From BOG-931 sp963761525 (GTDB taxonomy: Bacteria > Pseudomonadota > Alphaproteobacteria > Rhizobiales > Xanthobacteraceae): a DNA stretch of 64,000 nucleotides. How positions within the stretch are numbered: the stretch's first letter is position 1; every line of letters begins with the position of its first letter. Shown here piece by piece: positions 47,155-56,251 of this stretch. The translations under genes were made by a program, and so were the position numbers. The stretch covers positions 248,001 through 312,000 of the forward strand of contig CAVXHG010000009.1 in the NCBI GenBank assembly GCA_963761525.1, read 5' to 3'. Under the pieces are notes generated by a model, which worked only from the letters and a program-made list of their open reading frames with translations, searched no databases and was not told the origin of the DNA.

Positions 47155-47960
47155 TCAGTCGCGCTTCCACGGAATGATGATGCGCTCGATCTCGTTGAGC
47201 AGGATGGTCAGCACGAAGCCGATGATGGCGATGGTGAACAGGCCGACATACATCTGCTCGACCGAAAACGTCTCCCACGCGGTCCAGATCATGTAGCCGA
47301 GCCCGCTCTTGGCGCCGATCATCTCGGCGATGGCGATCAGGATCAGGCCGATGCCGATGCCGAGCTTGAATCCGGTCATGATCACGGGGAGCGCGCCGGG
47401 CAAGCGCGATGGTCCAGAACGTCTTCCAGCGGCTGGCTTTGTAGTTGCGGCCGACGTCGAGATAGATGCGGTTGATCTCGAGTACGCCGGTGGTCGCGTT
47501 GATCACCACCGGGAAGAACACGCCGATCGCCACCATGAAGATTTTCGAGCCTTCGCCGAGGCCGAAGATCAGCAGCGCCAGCGGCAGGATCGCGCTTTTC
47601 GGGATCGGATAGGTCGCGGCCACCAGCGGATCGAACGCCGCGCGGACCCAGCGGTTCAAGCCCCATGGCGATGCCGAGGATCAGCGCCGGCACGCCGCCG
47701 ATCAGCGTGCCGAGCGCGAGCCGGCGCAGGCTGACCAGCGTGTTGGTGACGAGTTCGCCCGAGCGCAGCATCTCGATCATGACGGCGATCACGCTCGACG
47801 GCGCCGGAAAGAAGCGCGTGTCGATGAAATGCAGCCGCGCCGCGACTTCCCAGACCACGAGCAGCACGATCGGCGAGGCGATGCCGAGAATGCGCTCGCG
47901 GGTGCGCATGGAGAGGGCGAAACTCTGCTCCGGGCTGCCGGCGATGGTTTCGGTCGTCAT
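47155..47960 (-). pseudogene. ABC transporter permease, NitT/TauT (SsuC-like) family, two frameshifts
   Basis: This ~267-residue permease reads in three consecutive frames. The N-terminus (MTTETIAGSPEQSF from ATG 47960) includes IVLLVVWEVAARL and PAPSSVIAVM; the middle includes RAAFDPLVAATYPIPKSAILPL; the end is LPVIMTGFKLGIGIGLILIAIAEMIGA. Surplus single bases at 47658-47659 (CTTGAACC) and 47402-47403 (CTTGCCC) account for both breaks, and the interval is 3n+2 bases. It overlaps the ATPase stop by four bases. Such importers carry sulfonates, nitrate, pyrimidine precursors or aromatic acids; no receptor gene is adjacent. Confidence 0.85.
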
Positions 47961-48824
47961 GACGACGGTTCCTTGCTGTCGTGCTCGACTTCGGTGTCTT
48001 CCTGCTCGCGGGCGCGCTGCACTTCGTCGCGCAGTCCCGACCAGATGCGGTGAACGAGCTCGCCGAATTCCGGCGCTTTCTGCAGTTCGATGAGGTTGCG
48101 CGGCCGCGGCCAGCGGCACCGGCACCAGCGCTTTTCACGCGGCCGGGTTGCGCCGTCATCACCATGATGCGGTCGCCGAGAAACACCGCCTCGTCGACGC
48201 TGTGGGTGATGAACACGACGGTCTTCTTCTGCTCGTCCCAGATGCGCAGCAACTCTTCCTGCAACAGCAGCTTGTTCTGCGCGTCGAGCGCCGAGAACGG
48301 CTCGTCCATCAGCAGGATTTCCGGATCGTTGGCGAAGGCGCGCGCGATCGAGACGCGCTGCTTCATGCCGCCGGAGAGCTGGTGCGGATAATAGTCGGCG
48401 AAACGGGTCAGCCCGGTGGCGTCGAGATAATGGCCGACCCGCTCCTTGATGACGGCCGCCGGCGCGTCGCGCATGCGAAGGCCATAGGCGGCGTTGTTCC
48501 ACACCGTCATCCAGGGAAAGATCGACTCGCCCTGGAACACCATGGAATTCACCGGCCGGTCGGAGCCTGCCGGCGTGTCGACCTCGATGGTGCCGGCGGT
48601 CGCCGTTTCGAGGCCGGCGAGGATGCGCAGCAGCGTGGTTTTGCCGCAGCCGGACGGGCCGACGATGACGAAGAACTCGCCGCGGCTCGATATCGACCGA
48701 GACGCGATCGACGGCGATGAGCTGGCCGAACGTCTTTTGCAAATCGCGGATGCGGATCGCCGGCCGCGCGGAATCCGGGGGCGTTACAACCGGCGCGCAG
48801 ATTCGGTGGTTCTGCGGCGTGCAT
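47957..48824 (-). pseudogene. ABC transporter ATP-binding protein, NitT/TauT family, multiple frameshifts
   Basis: This ~288-residue ATPase has IRIRDLQKTFGQLIAVDRVSV, then Walker A GPSGCGKTTLLRIL, a VFQGESIFPWMTVWNNAAYGL Q-loop, signature QLSGGMKQRVSIARA and ILLMDEPFSALDAQ. Pieces lie in different frames. Breaks are near 48800 (start piece MHAAEPPNLR), 48690, 48130 (AAAA) and 48110; removing one base at each gives continuous sequence through KALVPVPLPRPRNLIELQ. Start at 48824 is tentative. It is first of the operon with permease and FAD oxidoreductase, divergent from the Rieske ferredoxin gene. Confidence 0.82.
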
Positions 48825-48998
48825 TGCGGCGCATTGTGCCGGGCAATCGCCCGAACCTCAACTCGCGGGTGGCCGAGAATCTGAAATGAAATCCGGGCTT
48901 TGGCTATAACGGCCGAACTTGACCTGCCGCGCTGCGCGGTCTTGTGTCGCAGCTGCGGGCGGAAGGGCCGAACGGCCTGCAATTTGAGGGGAATTATC

Positions 48999-49338
48999 AT
49001 GGCGGATAATGTCGTCCGGGTCTGCGCGCAGTCCGAGATCGCGCCGGAGACGGTGAAGGCGTACGAGGTCGGCGACAAGCGGCTCGCCGTCTACAATCTC
49101 GGCGGCGCAGTATCTATGTCACGGACGACGAATGTACCCATGCCTCGGCGAGCCTCGCCGACGGCATCCTCGAAGACGGCATCATCGAGTGCAGCCTGCA
49201 TTTCGGCGCTTTCGACGTGAAGACCGGCGCGGTGAAGGCGCCGCCATGCTCGTTGCGCTGCGGACCTATAAGGTGGTGCTGCAAGGCGACGACGTTTGCG
49301 TCGATCTCGACCGCGACGCCGCGGGCGAGCCGGCCTGA
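48999..49338 (+). pseudogene. Rieske-type [2Fe-2S] ferredoxin, frameshifted
   Basis: This ~113-residue small Rieske ferredoxin is of the type that feeds electrons to ring-hydroxylating dioxygenases. It begins MADNVVRVCAQSEIAPETVKAY at ATG 48999 after GAGGGG. The cluster ligands CTH...CSLHFG follow in another frame (ECTHASASLADGILEDG, IECSLHFGAFDV), and the end VVLQGDDVCVDLDRDA returns to a third. Breaks are near 49110 and 49250. It overlaps the next gene by one base (TGATG) and is first in the dioxygenase operon. Confidence 0.83.
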
Positions 49339-50546
49339 TGGCGGCGGCCGGCAAGCCGCGTCGGCCTTGCGCATTGCAGGTCTCGGCATGGCGGGCGCGG
49401 TGATGGTGCGTGCCGCCGCCGCTCATCCCGGCGTGAAGCTCGTCGCCGCCGCCGATACCCATGACGCGCCGCGAGAGCGTTCGCGCGCGATTTCAACGTC
49501 CGCGGTCTATGCGGACATCGGTGAGCTTTGCGCCGACCCTGCGGTCGACGTCGTCTATATCGCGACGCCGCATCAATTCCACGCCGCCGCACGCCGCTCT
49601 GCGCCGCCGGCCGGCAAGCACATCATTCTCGAAAAGCCGATGGCGCTGACGCTCGCCGACTGCGATGCGATCATCGCGGCTGTCGAGCACGCAGGCGTCC
49701 ATCTGATCGTTGGCCACACCCACGCCTTCGATCCCGCCGTTCGCGAAATGCGGCGTATCGTGGCGAGCGGCGAGCTCGGCCGCGCTCGGCATGATCGCGG
49801 CGTGGAACTACACCAATTTCCTCTACCGCCCACGCCGGCCGGAAGAACTCGACACCGCGCAGGGCGGCGGCATCCTGTTCAACCAGGTGCCGCACCAGAT
49901 CGACATGGTGCGCACGATCGCGGGAGGGCGCCTGCGCAGCGTGCGCGCGCAGGCGACCAGGCTTGATCCGGCGCGGCCGACCGAAGGCAGCGCGATCGCG
50001 TTCCTCGAATTCGAAGATGGCGCCGCGGCTTCGCTGGTCTATGGCGGCTACGATTTCTTCGACAGCGACGAACTGCATTTCTGGATCAACGAACGCGGCG
50101 CGCAACAAACCGCCCGATCAACATGGCGCCGCGCGCCAGGCGCTTGTGTCCGGGCAGGAAAGCCGAAGAGGGATCCTACGGGTCGAGCGTTATGCCTATG
50201 GCGCCGAGCAAGGGCCGCCGCCGCCCATCAGCCGCATTTCGGGCTGATGGTCGTGACTTGCGCGCGGGGCGAGATGCGCGCCTCCGCCGATGGGCTTTTC
50301 ATCTATGATGCCAACGGCAGGCGCGAGATCGCGCTGCCGAAAAGTGCCGCGATGGCGGGCCGCAGCGAAGTGCTCGACGACATGATCGCCGCCATTCGGA
50401 CCGGCAAGCCGCCGCTGCAAGACGGCCGCTGGGCCAAGGCCAATGTCGAAGTGACGCTGGCGATGCTGCAATCGGCCCGCGAGCGCCGCGAGATCATGCT
50501 GGATGCTGTCAGGTCGCCGCGCTTTGCAGCGCATTGGACGACGTGA
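49338..50546 (+). pseudogene. Gfo/Idh/MocA-family dehydrogenase, probable cis-dihydrodiol dehydrogenase, multiple frameshifts
   Basis: This ~402-residue NAD(P)-dependent oxidoreductase has the Rossmann start LRIAGLGMAGAVMVRAAAAH, VVYIATPHQFHA, the catalytic-type EKPMALTLADCDAII and IVGHTHAFDPAV. The later AAWNYTNFLYRPRRPEELD and GGGILFNQVPHQIDMVR resemble 4,5-dihydroxyphthalate/dihydrodiol dehydrogenases. Breaks occur near 49360, 49783 and at several points in 50110-50230. Between a Rieske ferredoxin and a dioxygenase alpha gene, re-aromatisation of the dihydrodiol is the natural role. Family assignment is good; substrate is inference. Confidence 0.8.
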
Positions 50547-50599
50547 CCTGGATTTCTATATAAATTGGCGCTGTAGGAGCGATGCCGCAATGAATTACC

Positions 50600-51899
50600 A
50601 TGCCCTCTGGTACTGAATTCCCCTCCGGTAACGAATTCGTCGTCGAGAACCCGAAGGCGCAGACGTTCTTCGTCAATCGCGAGGTCTTCGTCTCGGACGA
50701 TGTGTTCGAGCGCGAGAAGCGCGCCATCTTCGACCGTAGCTGGATTTATGTCGGCCACGCTTCCGAGCTCAAAAATCCCGGCGACTTCAAGACCCGCCCC
50801 GTGGCCGGCCGGCCGATCATCTTCTGCCGCGACCGCGAAGGCACCGTACGCGCGCTGATCAATTGCTGCCGCCACCGTGGCGCGCTGGTCTGCCGCGAGC
50901 GCGAGGGCAATGCCCGGCAGTTCTACTGCATGTATCACGGCTGGACTTATCATCCCGGACGGCCGGCTCAAATCGGTGCCGGGCGACGACGCCTATGGCG
51001 GCTCGTTCAAGAAAGACGAAATGGGTCTGGTGGCGGTGCCGCGGCTCGAGCAGTACCGCGACTTCTATTTCGCCAATTTCGATCGCGACGCGATCGATCT
51101 CGCCAGCTATCTCGGCAAGGCCAAGGACTATATCGATCTCGTCATCGACCAGTCGCCGTCGGGAAAGATGCAGATCATTTCCGGGACGCAGGAATACGAC
51201 ATCCGCGCCAACTGGAAGCTTCTGGTCGAGAACAGCGTCGACGACTATCACCTGATTTCGACGCACTCGACCTGGCTCAACTACATGCGCAATTCCGGCG
51301 TCAACGTCACGCCGCCGAAGGGCGAACTGCTGCCGACGCGCGGCTTCGGCCGCGATCTTGGCAACGGCCATCTGACCACCGACAATCCGAATTATCGCGG
51401 CCGGCCGGTGGCGAAGTGGATTTCGGTCTACGGCGAGGACGCCAAGGCCGACATCGACGCGCTGCGCAACGAACTGGTGCAGCGGCTCGGCTCGGCGCGT
51501 GCCGCGCGCGTCGCCGATACCAACCGCAATCTCGCGATCTTCCCGAACCTCGTCATCAATGACGGCTCGTCGGTTACGGTGCGCCACTTCTATCCGGTCG
51601 CGCCGGACCGCATGCACGTCACCGCCTGGGCGCTCGGTCCGGTCGAGGAAACCGAGGCGCAGCGCGCGCGCCGCCTGCACGCGTTCCTCACGTTCTACGG
51701 TCCGGGCGGCTTCGCCACGCCCGATGACGTCGCGGCGCTGGAAGCGGCGCAGCTTGGCTTTGCGGCCTGGCGCGAAGTGCCGTGGTCCGATCTGTCGCGC
51801 GGCATGGGCAAGGCGAGCCGACAGCAGCTTGCCACCGACGAGGGCCATCTGCGCGTATTCTGGCGCAAGTGGAACGAGCTGATGGAGGCGCGCGCATGA
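50600..51899 (+). pseudogene. Aromatic ring-hydroxylating dioxygenase, alpha (Rieske) subunit, frameshifted
   Basis: This ~432-residue large subunit has an N-terminal Rieske domain with ligands in CCRHRGALVC and CMYHGWTY, and a catalytic domain with the mononuclear iron motif VDDYHLISTH (D-x2-H-x4-H) near residue 215. After HGWTYHP the frame changes to DGRLKSVPGDDAYGG; one surplus G around 50958 (CATCCCGGACGG) explains it, and the interval is 3n+1 bases. The start is ATG 50600. Its stop overlaps the beta-subunit start by four bases. The substrate (benzoate, phthalate, salicylate or other) cannot be read from sequence. Confidence 0.9.
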
Positions 51900-52396
51900 A
51901 CGAGATCCTCGCCTCGACCGTCTCGCGCGCCGAAGTCGAGGACTTGTTTTATCACGAGGCCGACCTGCTCGATTCCTGGAAGCTCGACGAGTGGCTCGAG
52001 CTTCTGACCGACGACGCCACTTATTACGTGCCGCCGAACGACAAGCCGGATGCCGATGCGCGCTACACGCTGTTCACCATCGCCGACGACATCGTGCGGC
52101 TGCGTGAGCGCGTGATCCGGCTGAAGGATCCGAATTGCCATGCCGAGTTTCCGCTGTCGCGGACGCGGCGCCTGATCGGCAACGTGCGGATCACCGGCGT
52201 TGACGGCGACATGATTTCGGTGCCGGCGAATTTCATCATTCACCGCTATCGTCATAACGATCTGCTGCGCGTTTTCGTCGGCCAATACCGCTACAAGCTC
52301 AAGCGGCAGGGCGGCCGGCTGAAAATCGCCGAGCGGCGCGCCATCCTCGATGCCGAGGAGCTCGGCTTGCTCGGCTCGGTGAGCTTTATTCTCTGA
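51896..52396 (+). CDS. Aromatic ring-hydroxylating dioxygenase, beta subunit
   Basis: This 166-residue small subunit of the NTF2-like/SnoaL fold shows VEDLFYHEADLLDSWKLDEWLELLTDDATYYVP at the N-terminus and the SRTRRLIGNVRI and FIIHRYRHNDL segments. It starts at ATG 51896, overlapping the alpha stop (ATGA), and is intact. It forms the structural part of the alpha3beta3 oxygenase. Its TGA overlaps the start of the next gene by one base. Confidence 0.92.
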   Translation: MNEILASTVSRAEVEDLFYHEADLLDSWKLDEWLELLTDDATYYVPPNDKPDADARYTLFTIADDIVRLRERVIRLKDPNCHAEFPLSRTRRLIGNVRITGVDGDMISVPANFIIHRYRHNDLLRVFVGQYRYKLKRQGGRLKIAERRAILDAEELGLLGSVSFIL

Positions 52397-52749
52397 TGTC
52401 CGAACTGGACAGAGTCTTCGACGAACTATCGGGCAAGCGCGCGCAGCAGGATCACGAGCGCCGCGAGCGGCAAAAGCTCGCCGCGGACTTCCTGAGCGAG
52501 TTCTTCGAGCAGGATATCAAGCCGTCGCAGACCTTGAAGATGCGCGGCATCGAGGCGCATTTCGCCGACGACAAGCTGGTCCTGCACAAGCCGCAATCGG
52601 GGCATTTCGAGGAGCCGCTTTACATCGTCGTCGGCGAGCAGGGCGAGATCGATATCGCCGGCCGTTCGCTCGGCCGTTATCAGCCGGCCGACAAGCTTGC
52701 CAAAAAGCGCGAGCTGATCGGCGAGATCATCTCGTTTTTCGATCTGTGA
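52396..52749 (+). CDS. Uncharacterised 117-aa protein of the dioxygenase operon
   Basis: This 117-residue, charged protein has a long N-terminal helix rich in Arg/Lys/Glu/Gln (about residues 8-35), a beta-rich centre (MRGIEAHFADDKLVLHKPQSG) and a helical C-terminus KKRELIGEIISFFDL. It overlaps the beta subunit gene by one base and is intact. I do not recognise the family. Tight coupling suggests an accessory role, such as assembly or electron transfer support, but no cofactor-binding residues (no cysteine) are present. Confidence 0.75.
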   Translation: MSELDRVFDELSGKRAQQDHERRERQKLAADFLSEFFEQDIKPSQTLKMRGIEAHFADDKLVLHKPQSGHFEEPLYIVVGEQGEIDIAGRSLGRYQPADKLAKKRELIGEIISFFDL

Positions 52750-52776
52750 ATTTCTCGACCGGCGTCGAGTTGTCGC

Positions 52777-53787
52777 ATGAAAACTGATCTACCTTCCGAA
52801 TTACGTGTTGGTCTCGACGATGCGATGCAGGGTGTATCGCGCAACGCACTCATCGAGCGCGCAGGTGCAATCTCGAAGGCCTATCGCACGGGCAGAGATT
52901 CGGCGCATGCCATCCGGAATGCGAACGATGCGCTGGCCTATGCGCTGACACGTCTGCCAGCGACATTTGCTGCTGTGGTGGCAGTGCTTGGCGAGCTTCG
53001 CCGCGCCTTGCCGGATTTCACGCCGCGCACACTGTTAGATGTCGGCGCTGGACCCGGTACGGCAGCTTGGGCGGCAAGCCAATGCTTTGAACAGCTCGGG
53101 AGAATTGAGCTCGTCGATGACAACGAGCACTTACGAGAGTTGGCGCTGGATTTGATGCGATTGAGTTCGGACCCGGCGCTTCGCGATGCACGTTACGAAA
53201 AGGGTGGGGCGCAGCAGCTATTGAAAACGATCGAGTCGGCCGACCTGACCATGGCCAGCTATTTTGCGGGCGAAGTGTCCGCCGCTGAGCTTTTGGACCA
53301 CGCGGACATGCTGTGGTCGAAAGCGGCCGGTGTCCTGGTTATCATCGAACCGGGAACGCCGGCAGGGTTTGAACGCATCCGCACAATCCGATCGCATCTG
53401 ATTGGTAAGCAGGCGTTTGTCGTATGCCCCTGTCCGCATGATCTTCAGTGCCCAATGACGGGTGACGACTGGTGCCATTTTTCGCAACGCCTGAACCGGT
53501 CGCGGGATCATCGGGTGGTGAAAGGCGCTGAGCTGCCGTTCGAAGACGAGAAGTACTCTTACGTTGTGCTGTCACGGCATAAGCCGGCCATGCCCGCGCT
53601 TGATCGCATCTTGGCGCCGCCGCATGTGGCGAAAAACGCGATAACGGCCAAGCTCTGTACGCCGGAAGGACTGATCATGGACGTTGCGCCCCGGCGTGAT
53701 CGCAACGCATATAAGGCGCGGCGAAACTGGCGATGGGGCGATGCGGTGACGCGGGCCGCGGAACCGGCAGGGCAGGAAAGCGGATAA
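52777..53787 (+). CDS. Rsm22-family small ribosomal subunit methyltransferase-like protein
   Basis: This 336-residue protein has an S-adenosylmethionine-type fold (TLLDVGAGPGTAAWAA near residue 87) and the Rsm22/METTL17 cysteine set CPCPHDLQCP...DDWCHF near residues 213-230, which binds an iron-sulfur cluster in mitochondrial homologues. C-terminal RNWRWGDAV is basic. It is believed to act in ribosome assembly. It is intact although flanked by heavily frameshifted catabolic genes, and its composition looks less GC-biased than theirs. Confidence 0.9.
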   Translation: MKTDLPSELRVGLDDAMQGVSRNALIERAGAISKAYRTGRDSAHAIRNANDALAYALTRLPATFAAVVAVLGELRRALPDFTPRTLLDVGAGPGTAAWAASQCFEQLGRIELVDDNEHLRELALDLMRLSSDPALRDARYEKGGAQQLLKTIESADLTMASYFAGEVSAAELLDHADMLWSKAAGVLVIIEPGTPAGFERIRTIRSHLIGKQAFVVCPCPHDLQCPMTGDDWCHFSQRLNRSRDHRVVKGAELPFEDEKYSYVVLSRHKPAMPALDRILAPPHVAKNAITAKLCTPEGLIMDVAPRRDRNAYKARRNWRWGDAVTRAAEPAGQESG

Positions 53788-53797
53788 AAAGCAGCGC

Positions 53798-54994
53798 ATG
53801 AGCATGAACAATATCGCAATTGTCGGCGGCGGCATCGGCGGATTGGCGGCCGCGCTGGCTTTGGCCCGTCGCGGCATCGACGTCGATGTCTACGAGCAGG
53901 CGCCGGAATTGCGCGAGCTTGGCGCCGGCGTGCAGATCAGCGCCAACGGCACGCACGTTCTTCATGCGCTCGGGCTGAAGGGGGCCCTCGAGAAAGGTGC
54001 AGGTGCTGCCGGCCGGCAAGGCGATCCGGCTCTGGAATACCGGACAAAGCTGGAAGCTGTTCGATCTCGGCATGGAGTCGGTCGAGCGCTACGGCTATCC
54101 CTACATCACCATCCATCGCGGCGATCTGCACAGCGTGATCGCGCAAGCGCTGGTGCAGGCAAAGCCGGGCGCCATTCATCTCAGCCGCAAATGTGTCGGA
54201 CTTTCGCAAGGCTCCGATCATGTCGAACTGCGGTTCGAAAACGGCGAGCCGGTCAAGGCGAGGATCGTCGTCGGCGCCGACGGCGTGCATTCGGTCGTGC
54301 GCGAAAATTTGTTCGGTGCGTCAAAGCCGGAGTTCTGCGGCATCATCGCCTGGCGCGGCGTCATTCCGATCGAGCGCGTGCCGGCTTCGATCTCGCGCAC
54401 CATCGGCACCAATTGGGTCGGTCCCGGCGGCCATGTCGTGCATTATCCGCTGCGCGCCGGAAAGCTGCTCAATTTCGTCGGCATGGGCGAGCGCGACTGG
54501 AATGTCGAAGGCTGGAACGTCCGCGGCACGACCGAAGAAGTGCTGAACGACTTCCGCGGCTGGCACGACGACGTGCATGCGATGATCCGCAACATCGACG
54601 TGCCGTACAAATGGGGCCTGGCATTGCGGCCGCCGATGGAGCAATGGAGCAAGGGCCGCGTCACGCTGCTTCGGCGACGCCTGTCACCCGATGGTGCCGC
54701 TGCTGGCGCAGGGCGCCAATATGGCGCTGGAAGACGGTCTCGTGCTGGCGCGCGCCATCGAAGCTTATCCGGTGCGGGGCCGCGATGGCGCTTTCGCACT
54801 ACGAAGCGGCGCGGCGTGAGCGCGCCAACAAGGTGGTCGCCGGCTCCGCCGCGATGATCCCGCGGTTTCACAACCGCGCCATGGTTGATGCCGCGGCCGC
54901 GCAAGCCCACGTTGAGCACGAGTGGCAGGAGGATCGGATCCGCGAGCGCTACGACTGGCTGTTCACTTACGATGCGACATCCGTGCCGGTTTAG
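53798..54994 (+). pseudogene. FAD-dependent aromatic hydroxylase (salicylate/3-hydroxybenzoate 6-hydroxylase type), frameshifted
   Basis: This ~398-residue class A flavoprotein monooxygenase shows the FAD motif IAIVGGGIGGLAAALALARRG, the DG motif VVGADGVHSVVRENLFG and the GD motif LLGDACHPMVPLLAQGANMALEDG, spread over different frames. Breaks are at about 53997 (GAGAAAGG), 54672 (CTGCTTCGG) and 54780 (GGGGCCGCG), each explained by one surplus base; the three together keep the length at 3n. It hydroxylates an aromatic acid using NAD(P)H. It sits with an alcohol dehydrogenase and a Bug receptor, fitting an aromatic-acid pathway. Confidence 0.85.
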
Positions 54995-55084
54995 GCTGGA
55001 AAACGGTGCCCCTGTTTCGCCGAACTTGAAACACATTATAAGCGGCGCAGAACAACGAAACATACTGCCAGAGGGAAATAGCCA

Positions 55085-56251
55085 ATGTATTCAGGCCCCG
55101 GCGTAAAGACCGACCCGAATTTCCCGATCCCGGATACGATGAAAGCCTGGGTGCTGGGCAATCCCGGCGAGCTCAAACTCATCAAAAGCCGATGCCGGTG
55201 CCGAAGCGCGCCGAAGTGCTTGGTGCGGATCGACGCAGTCGCGATCTGCGCCACCGATCTTGAAATCATCGATCACGGTCCGCCCGCTTCGATCCTGGGC
55301 GGCATGCCGTTCAACAAGAACTTCACGCCCGGTCACGAATATATGGGTACCGTGGTCGCGCTCGGGCCCGGCGTCGATGAATACAAGATCGGCCAGCGCA
55401 TCACGGTCGAAATCCACGCCGGTTGCGGCCAGTGCAAGCGTTGCCGCGAGGGCATGTACACCTCGTGCCACAACTACGGCCTCAATTACGGCGACGTCGA
55501 CAAGGGCCACCGCGCCAACGGCTTCACCACCGATGGCGGCTTCTGCGAATACCAGGTCAACAACATCAACACGCTGGTCGCGATCCCGGACGAGATGTCG
55601 GACGAGGAAGCGACGCTGGTGGTGACCGCCGGCACCGCGATGTACGGGCTGACCGAGCTTGGCGGCCTGGTCGCCGGTGAGAGCGTCGTCGTCACCGGGC
55701 CGGGACCGATCGGGCTGCTCGGCGTCGCGGTGGCGAAAGCAATGGGCGCTAATCCGGTGATCCTCACCGGCACGCGCGACAATCGTCTCAAGATCGGCAA
55801 GGAGCTCGGCGCCGATCACGTCATCAATGTCCGCAACGAAGAAGATGCGGTCGAGGCGGTGAAGCGGCTTAACGGCGGCAAGGGCGTCGATTATGTCGTC
55901 GAATGTTCCGGCGCGCCGAACGCGGTGAACGACGCCGTCCGCATGGTCAATCGCGGCGGCAAGGTGTGCCTTGCGGCATTCCCGCATGGGGAGACGCCGG
56001 TCGATGTCGCGCATATCGTGCGCAACAACATCTATCTTTACGGCATCCGCGGTGAGGGCAAGAGCGCAACCCATCGCGCCGAAGCTTTCATGTCGCAGAA
56101 GCGCTTCGATGCCACCAAAATCCACACTCACACTTTCCCGCTCGACGATCTGCCGACCGCGATCCGCTACGCCAAGGACCGCGTCGAGGACGCGATCAAG
56201 GTCGTGGTGAAGGCCAAGGGCGTTGCCGCGCACCGCGTCGCGGCCGAATGA
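55085..56251 (+). CDS. Zinc-dependent alcohol dehydrogenase with compensated frameshift
   Basis: This 388-residue MDR-family dehydrogenase shows ligands ICATDLE, GHEYMGTVVALGPG, the structural-zinc set CGQCKRCREGMYTSC and the coenzyme motif GPGPIGLLGVA. The stretch between 55183 and 55213 reads SRCRCRSAPKCL, but in the neighbouring frame gives KPMPVPKRAEVL, the expected family sequence. A one-base loss in the A run near 55185-55188 and a surplus T near 55213 cancel out. The overall frame is open but residues ~35-45 are wrong if this is error. The TGA overlaps the following Bug gene start. Confidence 0.87.
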   Translation: MYSGPGVKTDPNFPIPDTMKAWVLGNPGELKLIKSRCRCRSAPKCLVRIDAVAICATDLEIIDHGPPASILGGMPFNKNFTPGHEYMGTVVALGPGVDEYKIGQRITVEIHAGCGQCKRCREGMYTSCHNYGLNYGDVDKGHRANGFTTDGGFCEYQVNNINTLVAIPDEMSDEEATLVVTAGTAMYGLTELGGLVAGESVVVTGPGPIGLLGVAVAKAMGANPVILTGTRDNRLKIGKELGADHVINVRNEEDAVEAVKRLNGGKGVDYVVECSGAPNAVNDAVRMVNRGGKVCLAAFPHGETPVDVAHIVRNNIYLYGIRGEGKSATHRAEAFMSQKRFDATKIHTHTFPLDDLPTAIRYAKDRVEDAIKVVVKAKGVAAHRVAAE

